DNA of 64,000 nucleotides from Prosthecobacter sp. (GCF_020439865.1 NZ_JAGRPF010000189.1:1-64000); one strand, 5' to 3'. Positions 27,325-36,570 are shown, numbered from the stretch's first letter. Made by a program: numbers and translations. Notes: a model not told the origin generated them from the sequence alone.

Positions 27325-27579
27325 ATGTCCGCCACCGCCGATATCTCCCCGAACACGATCATCGAACTCGTGCGCGAAACCGTCCTGCCCGATCTGCCGG
27401 CAGATTTTGGCGCGGAGGCGGATTTCTTCGAGTCGGGTCTGGATTCGATGGGCGTGATGCAGCTCGTCATGTTTCTCGAAGAACGATTCTCCAAAAAGGT
27501 GGAACCGACGGAGCTCAGCCGGGCGAATTTTCGCAACGGGAGCACGCTCGCGGCTTTGGTGAATGGAAAGGCCGCATGA
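27325..27579 (+). CDS. Acyl carrier protein
   Basis: An 84-residue carrier domain. FFESGLDSMGVMQLVMFLEE places the phosphopantetheine-attachment Ser at position 41. It is a free-standing carrier and not the housekeeping AcpP type (DSMGVM instead of DSLDTV), suggesting a dedicated pathway. It opens the six-gene run to 33612 and overlaps the next gene by 4 bp (ATGA). It would carry the acid activated by the ligase at 30186. Confidence 0.9.
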   Translation: MSATADISPNTIIELVRETVLPDLPADFGAEADFFESGLDSMGVMQLVMFLEERFSKKVEPTELSRANFRNGSTLAALVNGKAA

Positions 27580-28910
27580 GCACCGCCACTTCGCAGTTCC
27601 CCATCACCGGCACGGATGGATTCGTGGTCGCGCTGGATCATCTCTCGCGCGCTGCCGACGGGCGCGGTCTCGATGCGCTTAGCCAGCTCGATGTCACCGG
27701 ACAGCCGGATGAATCACGCCTGCGCTGGCTGGCCGCCGAACTGCCCAAGCGCATGCCGCTGCTGCATGCGACGCTGCGCAAAGACGGCCTCTTCGCGGTG
27801 CCGTATTGGGAGTGCTCGAATGATGCGAGCCCGATCCCGATCGAGTTTCATCGCGTTCGCGGTGTGGACGGCCCCGAAGCCTCCGAAATCGAGTCGATCT
27901 CCGAATTGCGCACGCAACGCATGCAAGGACACCGGCGTATCTCGCTCGGCCCGCCGCACATTCGGTTCGATGTGGTGCGCACCGGCGGTCAATCGTGGTC
28001 CATCGTGATGAACTGGTCGCATCTGCTGCTCGACGGCACGGGTGTGGAGCTGCTGTTCAAGCACATGAACGAGCTGTGGCTCGATCCACAGGCCGTTTCA
28101 CCGCAGCAGCCGGTCATCACCGACGAACGTCCATGGTGGAAGTTGTTTCAGGAAAGCGAGGCCTGTGGCCGGCATCTCATCACGCTGGGCGCCGAGCCGT
28201 TTGTATCCGCGAGCAAGGGCAGGCTCGTTGCAGGTCGTCGCTGCTGTTTTTGGGAGACGTTTTCACCCGAGGAGACGGCGAAAATCAAAGTCACGCTCGG
28301 CAAGATCGGCGGGGACATGATGCGCACCTTTTTCTACGCCGCGCTCGCCGCACGCTGCCATCAGGCGGTATTTCATTCCCGAGGCCAGCATAAACTCTCG
28401 TATGCGGTGCCCATGCCGGTGCAGCAGCGGCCGAAAGATGCGAATGGCAAAGCCGCCGTGTTTCAAAATCACATGGCGATGTTCTTCTTCATCCTGAAGG
28501 AAAGCGACCTCGCCGATCTCGGCACGGCCAGCAAGGCGCTCATGAAGCAGCACATGGAGCATTTGAAATTGAAGCGCCACCTGTCCTTCGACGCCATGCA
28601 GCTTCTGATGCGCCGCATGCCGGGCAAACTGATGCTCGACATGGTGCGTCTCGGCCAGCACGGCGAGATCGCGTCGTTCTACCACGCCTACACCGGCAGC
28701 TTTGGCGAAGGCATGACCACCTTCTGCGGCGGAGAGATTGTAAATGCCATTCACATGCCCACGCTGTGCGCACCGCCCGGCAGCGGCCTGTTTGTCTCCG
28801 AATGCCGCGATCAGCTCACCGTGACCGCGAGTTATCTCGATTCCTGTTTGAGTGATTCAGAGGCTGATCTGATGCGGGAACGCTGGCGTTCTGATCTTCT
28901 CGGTGAATGA
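27576..28910 (+). CDS. Condensation-domain-like acyltransferase
   Basis: A 444-residue protein of the chloramphenicol-acetyltransferase/condensation superfamily. The catalytic motif reads SHLLLDG (His149, Asp153, Gly154), that is HHxxxDG with Ser in place of the first His. A second superfamily feature, the latch-like segment after FGEGMTTFCGGEIVNAIH, is also present. It may transfer an acyl group from the carrier protein to an unknown acceptor, or join two units. ATG 27576 overlaps the ACP stop as ATGA; an upstream frame extension overlaps ACP and is not real. Confidence 0.75.
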   Translation: MSTATSQFPITGTDGFVVALDHLSRAADGRGLDALSQLDVTGQPDESRLRWLAAELPKRMPLLHATLRKDGLFAVPYWECSNDASPIPIEFHRVRGVDGPEASEIESISELRTQRMQGHRRISLGPPHIRFDVVRTGGQSWSIVMNWSHLLLDGTGVELLFKHMNELWLDPQAVSPQQPVITDERPWWKLFQESEACGRHLITLGAEPFVSASKGRLVAGRRCCFWETFSPEETAKIKVTLGKIGGDMMRTFFYAALAARCHQAVFHSRGQHKLSYAVPMPVQQRPKDANGKAAVFQNHMAMFFFILKESDLADLGTASKALMKQHMEHLKLKRHLSFDAMQLLMRRMPGKLMLDMVRLGQHGEIASFYHAYTGSFGEGMTTFCGGEIVNAIHMPTLCAPPGSGLFVSECRDQLTVTASYLDSCLSDSEADLMRERWRSDLLGE

Positions 28911-30189
28911 TGCGGCCATGAATCCGGACGTTCTTGTCATCGGTGGTGGCAGCGCAGGCGTGGCGGCGGCAATAGCCGCGGCGCGTCAAGGCGCGGACAC
29001 GCTGCTGGTCGAACGCCACGGTTTCCTCGGCGGCGCGGGCACGGCATCGCTCGTGCATTCGTTTTGCGGTTTGTATGAACTGCCGCCGGCACCCGATTCA
29101 GCACCACGCGTGGCCAATCCCGGCCTGCCAGCGGAGCTGGAACGTGAACTGCTCGCTCAAGGCATCGCTCATGACCCGCTGCGTATGGGAAAGGTCGATG
29201 TGTTGATGCACCAGCCGCAGCGCCTCGCTTTGTTTTACGATCAATGGTGCACCAAGCAGGTGAATTTGAAGGTATTGCTGCACACCGAGATTGTTGCGAC
29301 CGTCGTCGAGTCCGGCCGCATCACCGAAGTCACGCTGCATTGCCGTGGTGCTTCGTGGAACCTTCATCCGCGTTCCATCGTCGATGCCAGCGGTGATGCG
29401 ATGCTGGCGGTGCTGGCCAAACATCCCTGGGAGCATCCACCGTCGAAGGAAATGCAGCGCCCGGCCTACATCGTCGGCATCAACAACGTCGCGGCCGAAG
29501 CCCTGGGCGGAGATGAACCGTTGAAAGTCGCTGGAACGATTGCGAAGGCCATTCAAGAGAAGAAGCTGCCACCGGAAGCCGCGGGAGCGCATTTCCGCAG
29601 AAGCGGTGCTTTGAACGAAATCTTCCTCACACTCGACCTTCCTGGCGATTCACCGGAATGCGCCTTTGACTCCACCGATGCACGCAGCTTGACCTGGATT
29701 GAGATGCAGGGACGTGAAGTAACCTTCGCAATTGTCGATCATTTGCGGGCTTCACTCGACGGATTCGCCAACGCTCGCATCACCACGCTGCCGGTGCGTG
29801 CGGGCATTCGCGAAAGCCGGAGCTGGATCGGTGAAAGGGTTCTGACCGAAGAAGACATCCTCGAGAGCCGCCGTGACGAACAAGCCGTGGCGAATGCGAC
29901 GTGGCCGATTGAACTGCGAGAAACAGCCCGCGGGCCGCGGTTGCTTTATCCGCGTGAGCCAAAAGCCTGCGGCATCCCGCTCGGCTGTCTGCGTGCGCGT
30001 GATTTGCAGAATGTGTTCGTCGCCGGACGCTGCCTTTCCGCCACGCATCGCGCTAAGGCAAGCATCCGCGTCATGGGAACAGCCCTGGCGACCGGACAGG
30101 CCGCAGGAATCGCCGCCGCAAGCATTGAACCAAACACCGCAGCCCTTGCGCATCAGGTGCGGCAGGTTTTAAGCGATCTAGAAGCGTGA
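28903..30189 (+). CDS. FAD-dependent oxidoreductase
   Basis: A 428-residue cytoplasmic flavoprotein without a signal peptide. The Rossmann motif DVLVIGGGSAGVAAAIAAAR is followed by LVERHGFLGGAGTASLVHSF, and the FAD-closing segment is NVFVAGRCLSATHRAKASIR. GIRESR near residue 310 matches the FAD_oxidored (PF12831-like) family, relatives of which occur at 51095 and 58729 as secreted fusions. GTG 28903 gives an 8-bp overlap with the preceding gene; ATG 28918 is an alternative. In this operon it may oxidise the carrier-bound or released product (inference). Confidence 0.85.
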   Translation: MNDAAMNPDVLVIGGGSAGVAAAIAAARQGADTLLVERHGFLGGAGTASLVHSFCGLYELPPAPDSAPRVANPGLPAELERELLAQGIAHDPLRMGKVDVLMHQPQRLALFYDQWCTKQVNLKVLLHTEIVATVVESGRITEVTLHCRGASWNLHPRSIVDASGDAMLAVLAKHPWEHPPSKEMQRPAYIVGINNVAAEALGGDEPLKVAGTIAKAIQEKKLPPEAAGAHFRRSGALNEIFLTLDLPGDSPECAFDSTDARSLTWIEMQGREVTFAIVDHLRASLDGFANARITTLPVRAGIRESRSWIGERVLTEEDILESRRDEQAVANATWPIELRETARGPRLLYPREPKACGIPLGCLRARDLQNVFVAGRCLSATHRAKASIRVMGTALATGQAAGIAAASIEPNTAALAHQVRQVLSDLEA

Positions 30190-31556
30190 ACATCGTCGAA
30201 CTCATCTTTCAACGCGCCACAGCCGCCGCCAATGCAGTGATCAGCACGGAGCTCAGACTCACATTTGGCGAGCTGGAATCACGCATGAACACCTTTGCGG
30301 CACGCATGAGTGCGGATTCAGCATGGCCAAAGAAAAACCGCCCGCGCATCGGCCTCGATGCACCAAGTGGCGCGGACTACATCGTCGTGGCGCTGTCCAT
30401 TCTGAAGCAGGACGCCTGCTTTGTGCCGATTCCCGCCGAACTGACTGCCGACGAACGCGCACAACTCACAAAGTCGACGGCGCTGGATGCCATCGTGTTT
30501 GCCAAAAGTGCCGAGGACTTTCGGATCGAGCCAGTGACGCATGATTCGCCGCCCGCGTTCGATGAAGCGGCGCTCGAAGCCCTGAATCCGGCGTTCATCC
30601 GCTTCAGCAGCGGCACAACCGGCGCATCGAAGGGCATCGTCATTTCACATGAGACGCTGCTGGCGCGCATCACGGCGGCAAACGAAGGCCTGAGGATTGG
30701 AGCACAAGATCGCGTGCTGTGGGTGCTGCCGATGGCGCATCACTTTGCCGTTTCCATCGTGCTTTATCTCTACCACGGCGCCACGACGATCCTCGCACCG
30801 GCGAGCGACCCGAAGGTGATGATTGAGATGGCTCGCGAGCACGGTGCAACCGTGATGTATGGATCCCCTTATCATTACACGATGCTCTCCGGACAGCCGG
30901 ATGCGTCCGCACTTGGCTCATTGCGGCTCGCAGTGTCTACGGCGTTCGCATTGACGATGGAGGTGGCCGAACTTTTCGCCGACAAAACGGGACTGTACCT
31001 CACCCAGGGCATGGGCATCATTGAAGCCGGTCTGCCGATTCTGAATTTGGAGCATGCGGAGGACAAGCCGACTTCCATCGGCCAGCCGTTGAAGGCGTTC
31101 CAGATCAGACTCGATGACGGCGAACTCCTGCTGCGTGGTCCGGGTGTTTTCGATGCCTATCTAACCCCGTGGCAGCCGCGTGAGACCGTGTTGCGCAACG
31201 GCTGGTTCGCCACCGGTGACATCGCCGAAATGGACGAGGACGGATGTCTCTATCTGCGCGGTCGCGTCCGCAGCGTGATCAATGTTGGCGGCCTCAAGTG
31301 TTTCCCCGAGGAGGTTGAGGCCGTTTTGTGCACCCATCCAGAGGTGAAAGCAGCACGTGTCACCGCCAAAACACATCCCGCGCTGGGTGCCATGCCCTCG
31401 GCGGAAATCATCCCGCAAAATGCGGCATCTCCACCGACAGCGCTCGAATTAAGAAAGCTTTGCCAGGGACGCCTCTCCGCCTACAAAGTGCCCTTGTTCT
31501 ACACGTTTGTTTCCGAACTGCCGCTGACTGCGAGCGGCAAGCTCCGACGCTACTGA
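30186..31556 (+). CDS. AMP-forming acid:carrier-protein/CoA ligase
   Basis: A 456-residue ANL-superfamily adenylating enzyme, slightly short for the family. The phosphate-binding loop SSGTTGASKG spans residues 141-150; TQGMGIIEAGLP is the A5 region; FATGDIAEMDEDG and YLRGRVRSVINVGGLKCFP are A7/A8; TASGKLRR at the C-terminus carries the catalytic Lys452. It would activate a carboxylic acid and load it onto the ACP of this operon. GTG 30186 overlaps the preceding stop (GTGA). Confidence 0.9.
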   Translation: MNIVELIFQRATAAANAVISTELRLTFGELESRMNTFAARMSADSAWPKKNRPRIGLDAPSGADYIVVALSILKQDACFVPIPAELTADERAQLTKSTALDAIVFAKSAEDFRIEPVTHDSPPAFDEAALEALNPAFIRFSSGTTGASKGIVISHETLLARITAANEGLRIGAQDRVLWVLPMAHHFAVSIVLYLYHGATTILAPASDPKVMIEMAREHGATVMYGSPYHYTMLSGQPDASALGSLRLAVSTAFALTMEVAELFADKTGLYLTQGMGIIEAGLPILNLEHAEDKPTSIGQPLKAFQIRLDDGELLLRGPGVFDAYLTPWQPRETVLRNGWFATGDIAEMDEDGCLYLRGRVRSVINVGGLKCFPEEVEAVLCTHPEVKAARVTAKTHPALGAMPSAEIIPQNAASPPTALELRKLCQGRLSAYKVPLFYTFVSELPLTASGKLRRY

Positions 31557-31563
31557 AGCCCCC

Positions 31564-32853
31564 ATGAAACGATCCCCACGAATCGCCATCCTAGGCGCCG
31601 GCCCGGCAGGCAGCGCCCTGGCCGCCCTGCTGGCCCGCCAAGGCATTCAGTCCGTCGTTTTCGATGATGAAAAGCGCCCTGCTCTGCTCGTGGGCGAATC
31701 GCTGATCCCGGCCATCGTGGCGATTTTACAACGCATGGGCATCGAGGACCGCGTGGCGGCCATCGCGCAGCACAAGCCTGGTGCCAGCTTCGTGCACCAC
31801 TGCGGCACGCGAATGGATTTCAATTTCATGTCCGTCAAAGGCCACCTGCCGACTTACGCCTACAACGTGCCGAGGCCTGAGTTTGACGATGTGATCAAAG
31901 AATACGCGAAAGAGCTCGGCGTGAAGTTTGTAAAGCATCGCGCAAACTTGGTGGCACATCCCGGCGGCAAACCGGAGCTGGAACTTGATGCCACTGCACT
32001 CGAAGCAGGCGGCTGGCGTGATGGCGACAAGCCCGCGCTCGTCGTCGATGCGAGCGGACGCTCACGCACTTCTGCAAAGCTGCTCGGCATCAAGGCCGAA
32101 ATGGGACCGCGCAGAGACACCGCGCACTTCGCACATTTCGCTGGCATCGAACATCCGTATCCTCAGGGTCAGATCGCCGTCATGTTTCACGAATGGGGCT
32201 GGAGCTGGCGCATTCCTTTGCGAGATCGAATGTCGTTCGGCATCGTGATGAACCCGAAGTCGCTTCCGGATTTCGGCGCGAACGGCGAAGAGCGCCTCGA
32301 CAAAGTCCTGGCGACCGACAGCGTGCTGGCTCCGCTCGCGGCAAACCGCCAGCGAGTCAGCGATGCATACACTTATACCAACTACCAGCTCCTCTCCGAC
32401 CGTGCGCATGGTTCGGGCTGGGTTTCGATTGGCGATGCGTTCGGTTTTGTCGATCCGATGCTCTCCCCCGGCGTGTTTCTCGCTCTCGATGCTGCGGAAT
32501 CGCTCAGCGCCATCTTTGCCAAGCATGGCGCCTCGTTGCTCGATCATCCTGACAGTCTGACTAAGGAACTGGGACGTTATGAGAAGCGCCAGCGCGCATG
32601 GCATGAGGCATGGCATGAACTGATTGCCTATTTCTATGACGGACGCATTGTGGCCTTCTACGAACGCGGCATGCAGCTGAAGACAGATTATCCCGGACGA
32701 TTCAGCAACATGATGGAGGCGATTTCATCACGTACGCTGGCGTTGATGGCCACGGGAGCCACAACAATGTCCGCTTGGAGCCGCGGCTATCTGCGCAGTT
32801 GCTCAAAGTGGTTGCTGAACCCGCAGCGCGCAAAGGAACTGGCGTTGCCGTAA
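31564..32853 (+). CDS. Flavin-dependent halogenase-like monooxygenase
   Basis: A 429-residue FAD enzyme. GAGPAGS (residues 11-17) binds FAD. GWSWRIP contains the WxWxIP signature at 213-218 that distinguishes flavin halogenases from ordinary monooxygenases. KPGASF offers Lys71 at the place of the catalytic Lys of carrier-protein-dependent (PltA/CmlS-like) halogenases. FGFVDPMLSPGVFLAL is the FAD-closing segment. It starts 7 bp after the ligase. Halogenation of a carrier-bound substrate is the favoured reading; a hydroxylase or reductase that retained the motif is possible. Confidence 0.8.
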   Translation: MKRSPRIAILGAGPAGSALAALLARQGIQSVVFDDEKRPALLVGESLIPAIVAILQRMGIEDRVAAIAQHKPGASFVHHCGTRMDFNFMSVKGHLPTYAYNVPRPEFDDVIKEYAKELGVKFVKHRANLVAHPGGKPELELDATALEAGGWRDGDKPALVVDASGRSRTSAKLLGIKAEMGPRRDTAHFAHFAGIEHPYPQGQIAVMFHEWGWSWRIPLRDRMSFGIVMNPKSLPDFGANGEERLDKVLATDSVLAPLAANRQRVSDAYTYTNYQLLSDRAHGSGWVSIGDAFGFVDPMLSPGVFLALDAAESLSAIFAKHGASLLDHPDSLTKELGRYEKRQRAWHEAWHELIAYFYDGRIVAFYERGMQLKTDYPGRFSNMMEAISSRTLALMATGATTMSAWSRGYLRSCSKWLLNPQRAKELALP

Positions 32854-32865
32854 CCCGCTTTACGC

Positions 32866-33612
32866 ATGATTGCGCGTCTGCTCGCCTCCCCCACAGCTGC
32901 GCACGTGCTGCCACTGGTTCTGTTCACTCTCCTGAACTCCGTCCCGGGCCTATTCCGCATCGAGAATTCCGAGCTGCCATGGCACGTGCGTGCTCCGGAG
33001 CACTGGGTGTATCCGCTGCAAACCGTGCTCTGCGCGATGGTGCTCATCCTGTTTCGCAAGCACTATACCTTCAAGCCTTGGCGTGGGCTGGGCCTTGCCT
33101 TCGCACTTGGGATCGTTGGGATTCTTGTCTGGATCGCTCCGTCGCTGCTGCGGGACAGTCTGATCCAGAACGGCCATGCGCCTGCGTCCTGGTGGGACTG
33201 GCTCGGGCTGGCGGAGCGCAATGAAGGATTCGACCCGACCATCGCGAAAGACTCCTCTTGGTTGTTCGGCGCCGTCGTTGTCATGCGTTTTGCACGCATG
33301 GTGCTGGTGGTGCCGTTTGTGGAAGAACTGTTCTGGCGCGGTTTCTTGATGCGTTTCCTTCTCACAGAAGACGGCCGCTTCGAACGAGTCGCATTCGGAA
33401 CACACCGCCGGAAAGTGTTCTGGATTGTCACCGTGGCAGTGATGCTGATTCACAACACAGAGGACTATGTCGGCGCGTTCGTGTGGGGATCGCTGGTGTA
33501 TTTTCTGGCCGTGCGCTCGAAGAGCCTAGGAGCCTGTGTGTTCATGCACGCCGTTGGCAATCTGGCGCTGGGACTCTACGTGATGAACACGCAGCAGTGG
33601 GGCTTCTGGTAA
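32866..33612 (+). CDS. CAAX-protease-like membrane protein (CPBP family)
   Basis: A 248-residue protein with about six transmembrane helices. FVEELFWRGFLMR is the glutamate-pair motif of Rce1/CPBP metalloproteases, with later conserved His in LIHNTEDYVGA and CVFMHAVGN. The form resembles the CAAX-prenyl-protease-related proteins that accompany exosortase/PEP-CTERM systems; two PEP-CTERM substrates occur in this window (36261, 45624), though no exosortase is seen. It lies 12 bp after the halogenase-like gene at the end of the operon, so it could also serve self-protection or export there. Confidence 0.8.
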   Translation: MIARLLASPTAAHVLPLVLFTLLNSVPGLFRIENSELPWHVRAPEHWVYPLQTVLCAMVLILFRKHYTFKPWRGLGLAFALGIVGILVWIAPSLLRDSLIQNGHAPASWWDWLGLAERNEGFDPTIAKDSSWLFGAVVVMRFARMVLVVPFVEELFWRGFLMRFLLTEDGRFERVAFGTHRRKVFWIVTVAVMLIHNTEDYVGAFVWGSLVYFLAVRSKSLGACVFMHAVGNLALGLYVMNTQQWGFW

Positions 33613-33614
33613 AC

Positions 33615-33640
33615 GGCCTTTGCTTTCAAGAGGCCTCTTT
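33615..33640. terminator. Possible terminator between convergent genes
   Basis: A 7-bp stem (GGCCTTT with AGAGGCC, one G-T pair) with a 7-nt loop, followed on the plus strand by TCTTT. It sits just after the CPBP gene stop and covers the last codons of lpxD, a compact place for the halogenase operon to end. Confidence 0.35.
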
Positions 33641-34660
33641 GCCGATCTGCGCTTCGAGTTCTTTCACCCGTGCCAGCAGCTGCGGCAGGCGGTTCACATT
33701 GGCGAGACGGCGTTTTTCCTGCCCCGCAGGAATGGCCGGAAAACCGAGATACGTCTGACCGGCCGGAAGATCACGCGTGACGCCACAACGAGCGGCCAGA
33801 GTGCTCTGCGAACCGACATTCACATGACCTGCGATACCCACCTGCGCCGCTATGACCACGTAGTCGCCAATGACCGCACTGCCGGCGATGGCGGTGCAGG
33901 CCACCACGATGCAGTGTTTGCCGATCACGACGTTGTGGCCGATTTGAACGAGGTTGTCGATTTTGGAGCCTTCGCCAATCCATGTGCGGCCAAAACGCGC
34001 ACGATCCACAGTCGAACCGGCGCCGATTTCCACATCCTTGTCGATCTGAACAATGCCTGCCTGACGGACTTTACGATGGCGTCCCTGACTGAACTCATAC
34101 CCAAATCCGTCCGCGCCAATGACCACACCGGAATGCAGAATGACTCCGCTGGCGAGGATGCACTCAGCATGCACGGTGCTGTTGGCAAACATCTTGGAAC
34201 CGTCACCGATGCTCACATTCCGCCCGACGAAGCAACCTGCGCCAATGGTCACCTCGGTTCCGAGCTCCACTCCAGCCTCGATTACCGCATGCGGACCGAC
34301 GGACACGCGTTCGGGATCGAGTTTGACCGAGGCGGCAATGGTCGCGGTGGGATGTATCCCGGCGGCAAACGGCTCCGGCTGGAATCCATATGTCTCAACG
34401 ATCAGTTCAAAGGAGCGCGAAGGGTCCTCCACAGCAATATAGGCGGCCTGGGGAGGCAGTTCAGCATAGTCGGCCGGCACCAGCACCGCACTGGCCTTGG
34501 TGGCCAGGAGACGCTCATTATAACGGGTGTCATGGAAGAAGCTCAGGTCCCCTGGAAACGCTTCCTTCAAGGACGCAAATCCCGTGATCTCAAGTCCAGG
34601 ATCCCCGTTTTTTAAAGTACCGTCCACGAGGACGGCGAGGTCCGAGAGCGCAATTTTCAT
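33626..34660 (-). CDS. lpxD: UDP-3-O-acylglucosamine N-acyltransferase
   Basis: Third step of lipid A synthesis, using acyl-ACP; 344 residues. The N-terminal uridine-binding domain (LEITGFASLKEAFPGDLSFF, SAVLVPADYA) precedes left-handed beta-helix hexapeptide repeats (about 100-310) with the catalytic His in DNLVQIGHNVVIG and a GADGFGYEF loop. A C-terminal helix follows. ATG 34660 (MKIALSDLAVLV) is chosen over GTG 34669. Its presence supports an outer membrane with lipid A. Confidence 0.93.
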   Translation of the reverse strand: MKIALSDLAVLVDGTLKNGDPGLEITGFASLKEAFPGDLSFFHDTRYNERLLATKASAVLVPADYAELPPQAAYIAVEDPSRSFELIVETYGFQPEPFAAGIHPTATIAASVKLDPERVSVGPHAVIEAGVELGTEVTIGAGCFVGRNVSIGDGSKMFANSTVHAECILASGVILHSGVVIGADGFGYEFSQGRHRKVRQAGIVQIDKDVEIGAGSTVDRARFGRTWIGEGSKIDNLVQIGHNVVIGKHCIVVACTAIAGSAVIGDYVVIAAQVGIAGHVNVGSQSTLAARCGVTRDLPAGQTYLGFPAIPAGQEKRRLANVNRLPQLLARVKELEAQIGKEAS

Positions 34661-34732
34661 GACTCCCACGCTCCCACGTTTTTAGGCCGGGTTCCATTTC
34701 AAAATTCAAGAGAACGTTTTTATCCGCCGATT

Positions 34733-36055
34733 TCAGCCCTGCAGCGTTTCGACGCGCATCCAGCTCGGCTCCCCACGCACACACTTGAGCTGACTGATGG
34801 CGGCGAGAGCCAGCTTCATGTCCCCAAGACGGGCGTCATGAATCATGAGCACCAAAGATGTTTCGCCGCTGGTGTCTTCCAAATCTTCCGGTTGAATCAT
34901 CGAGGAAATGCCAATCCCACGTTCGCCAAGGGCGGTGGCAACCTGGGCAAGAACACCCGGAACATCATCCACAGTCAGCCTCAGATAGTAGTGAGAGACC
35001 GTGTCCTCCACCGGCTTGGATTTGCCGTAGAGGCCGTGCGGCACAAAGCCACTGTGTCGTGCACCATGCATGAGCACGGCGGCGGCTTCGCACAAGTCGC
35101 TGATCACGCTGCTGCTGGTCGGGTCCTGACCGGCACCACGTCCATAGAACAACGTTTCTCCAACGACATCCCCATTGACCAGCACTGCATTGAAGGCGCC
35201 ACCAACGCTCGCCAGCACATGGGACAGGGGAACAAGTGTGGGCTGCGTGCGCACTTCGACGAGCCCGTTTTCGTCCGCACGGATGACGGAGAGCAGCTTG
35301 ATCGTGTAACCGAGACGGGCGGCAAATTTGAAGTCGGTGATGTTCACGCGGTCCACGCCTTCCACATGCACCTTATCCTGCGGAATCCAGAAGCCGTAGC
35401 TCAGCGAGGCAAGAATGATCGCCTTGTGCGCCGCGTCCCAGCCGCTCACGTCGAGCGTCGGGTCCGCCTCGGCGTAGCCTTTTTCCTGCGCCTCACGCAG
35501 AGCATCCTCATAACTGAGCCCGGCCTGCGACATGCGGGTGAGGATGTAGTTGCAGGTGCCGTTGATGATGCCGTGGATGGAACGGATGTGGTTCCCGACG
35601 AGACCTTCCTGCAACACCTGGATGATCGGGATGCCGCCGGCGACAGCCGCCTCGAAATAGATCGGCACGCCGCACTCCTCGGCCAGGGCGAAGAGTTCCT
35701 TCCCACTCTCGGCCAGCAGCGCCTTGTTGCCTGTGACGACGATTTTTTTGGCCCGCAGTGCCGCGGCGACCATGTCGTAGGCGGTGGTCGTGCCTCCGAT
35801 CAATTCGACGATCACGGGAATGGTCGGATCATTGACGAGTTCCTTCCAGTCCGTGGTCAGAATCCCGGTCGGCACCTCCACATCACGGGGGCGCTTCAGA
35901 TCTCGAACAGCCACCCGGGTAATGCAGAGTTCCGCACCGATGCGTTGGGTGATGAGCGCCCGATTCTTTTGGAGATTCTTGAACACGCCAGCCCCCACAT
36001 TGCCTAAACCGGCCAAGCCTATGTTAATGACGCGAGGAGAACTGACGATGGACAT
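34733..36055 (-). CDS. hom: Homoserine dehydrogenase
   Basis: Reduces aspartate semialdehyde to homoserine for threonine and methionine; 440 residues. NAD(P) motif GLAGLGNVGAGVF, catalytic region with VTGNKALLAESG, FEAAVAGGIPIIQ, and the family signature INGTCNYILTRM...GYAEADPTLDVSGWDAAHK. A C-terminal ACT domain (about 355-435, LRLTVDDVPGVLAQVATAL) suggests feedback control, probably by threonine. ATG 36055 starts MSIVSSPRVINIGL. Confidence 0.95.
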   Translation of the reverse strand: MSIVSSPRVINIGLAGLGNVGAGVFKNLQKNRALITQRIGAELCITRVAVRDLKRPRDVEVPTGILTTDWKELVNDPTIPVIVELIGGTTTAYDMVAAALRAKKIVVTGNKALLAESGKELFALAEECGVPIYFEAAVAGGIPIIQVLQEGLVGNHIRSIHGIINGTCNYILTRMSQAGLSYEDALREAQEKGYAEADPTLDVSGWDAAHKAIILASLSYGFWIPQDKVHVEGVDRVNITDFKFAARLGYTIKLLSVIRADENGLVEVRTQPTLVPLSHVLASVGGAFNAVLVNGDVVGETLFYGRGAGQDPTSSSVISDLCEAAAVLMHGARHSGFVPHGLYGKSKPVEDTVSHYYLRLTVDDVPGVLAQVATALGERGIGISSMIQPEDLEDTSGETSLVLMIHDARLGDMKLALAAISQLKCVRGEPSWMRVETLQG

Positions 36056-36260
36056 GATGGATGAAATGCCGGGATGGAGGGGCGGTAGTCATGGCGGAGA
36101 CGGGATGAACTCGCAAGCGAGAAGGCAGGAACCCGAATCCTCAGATAAACACCTAATCGATGCCAAGCGAATCGCTGATAATGAACAACATGCATCGCTT
36201 TTGTCTCCAAAAAAACCTTGTCGAAACCCAGCCACGTCTGGTAAACCATCACATAATTCA

Positions 36261-36494
36261 GTGATAACACGTTCCTTTAGCTACTGGTTTGTTTGCGGTG
36301 TCATCGCTATCCTTGCGGTCGAGGTGGCGGAGGCAGGCATGGAGCCATCATTCACCCTGCCCGCGGAAGCGGCCAGTAGCGTGCTACCCGTACCCGAGCC
36401 CGGGCGTGCCATTTTGCTCTTCGCGGGGATCATGGCCATGGCTTTCACCTACCGTCGTGCCTGGCTGGGGTGGAAACGCGGATCGCAGTCCTGA
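36261..36494 (+). CDS. Small PEP-CTERM-type protein
   Basis: A 77-residue candidate from GTG 36261. A signal peptide (SYWFVCGVIAILAVEVAEAG) is followed by only ~20 residues and then a PEP-CTERM tail: VPEPGRAILLFAGIMAMAF and basic residues RRAWLGWKR. The mature part is tiny. An ATG at 36105 would give 129 residues with a long polar N-terminus. The same VPEPGRA form ends the protein at 45624. Likely an exosortase substrate; function unknown. Confidence 0.55.
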   Translation: MITRSFSYWFVCGVIAILAVEVAEAGMEPSFTLPAEAASSVLPVPEPGRAILLFAGIMAMAFTYRRAWLGWKRGSQS

Positions 36495-36570
36495 AAAAGC
36501 CCGTCTAGCCATCTTTTCGAGGAGGCGTTTTGATTCGACGCCGTAAACGTGTCCGGCTAGCATCGCCGCC

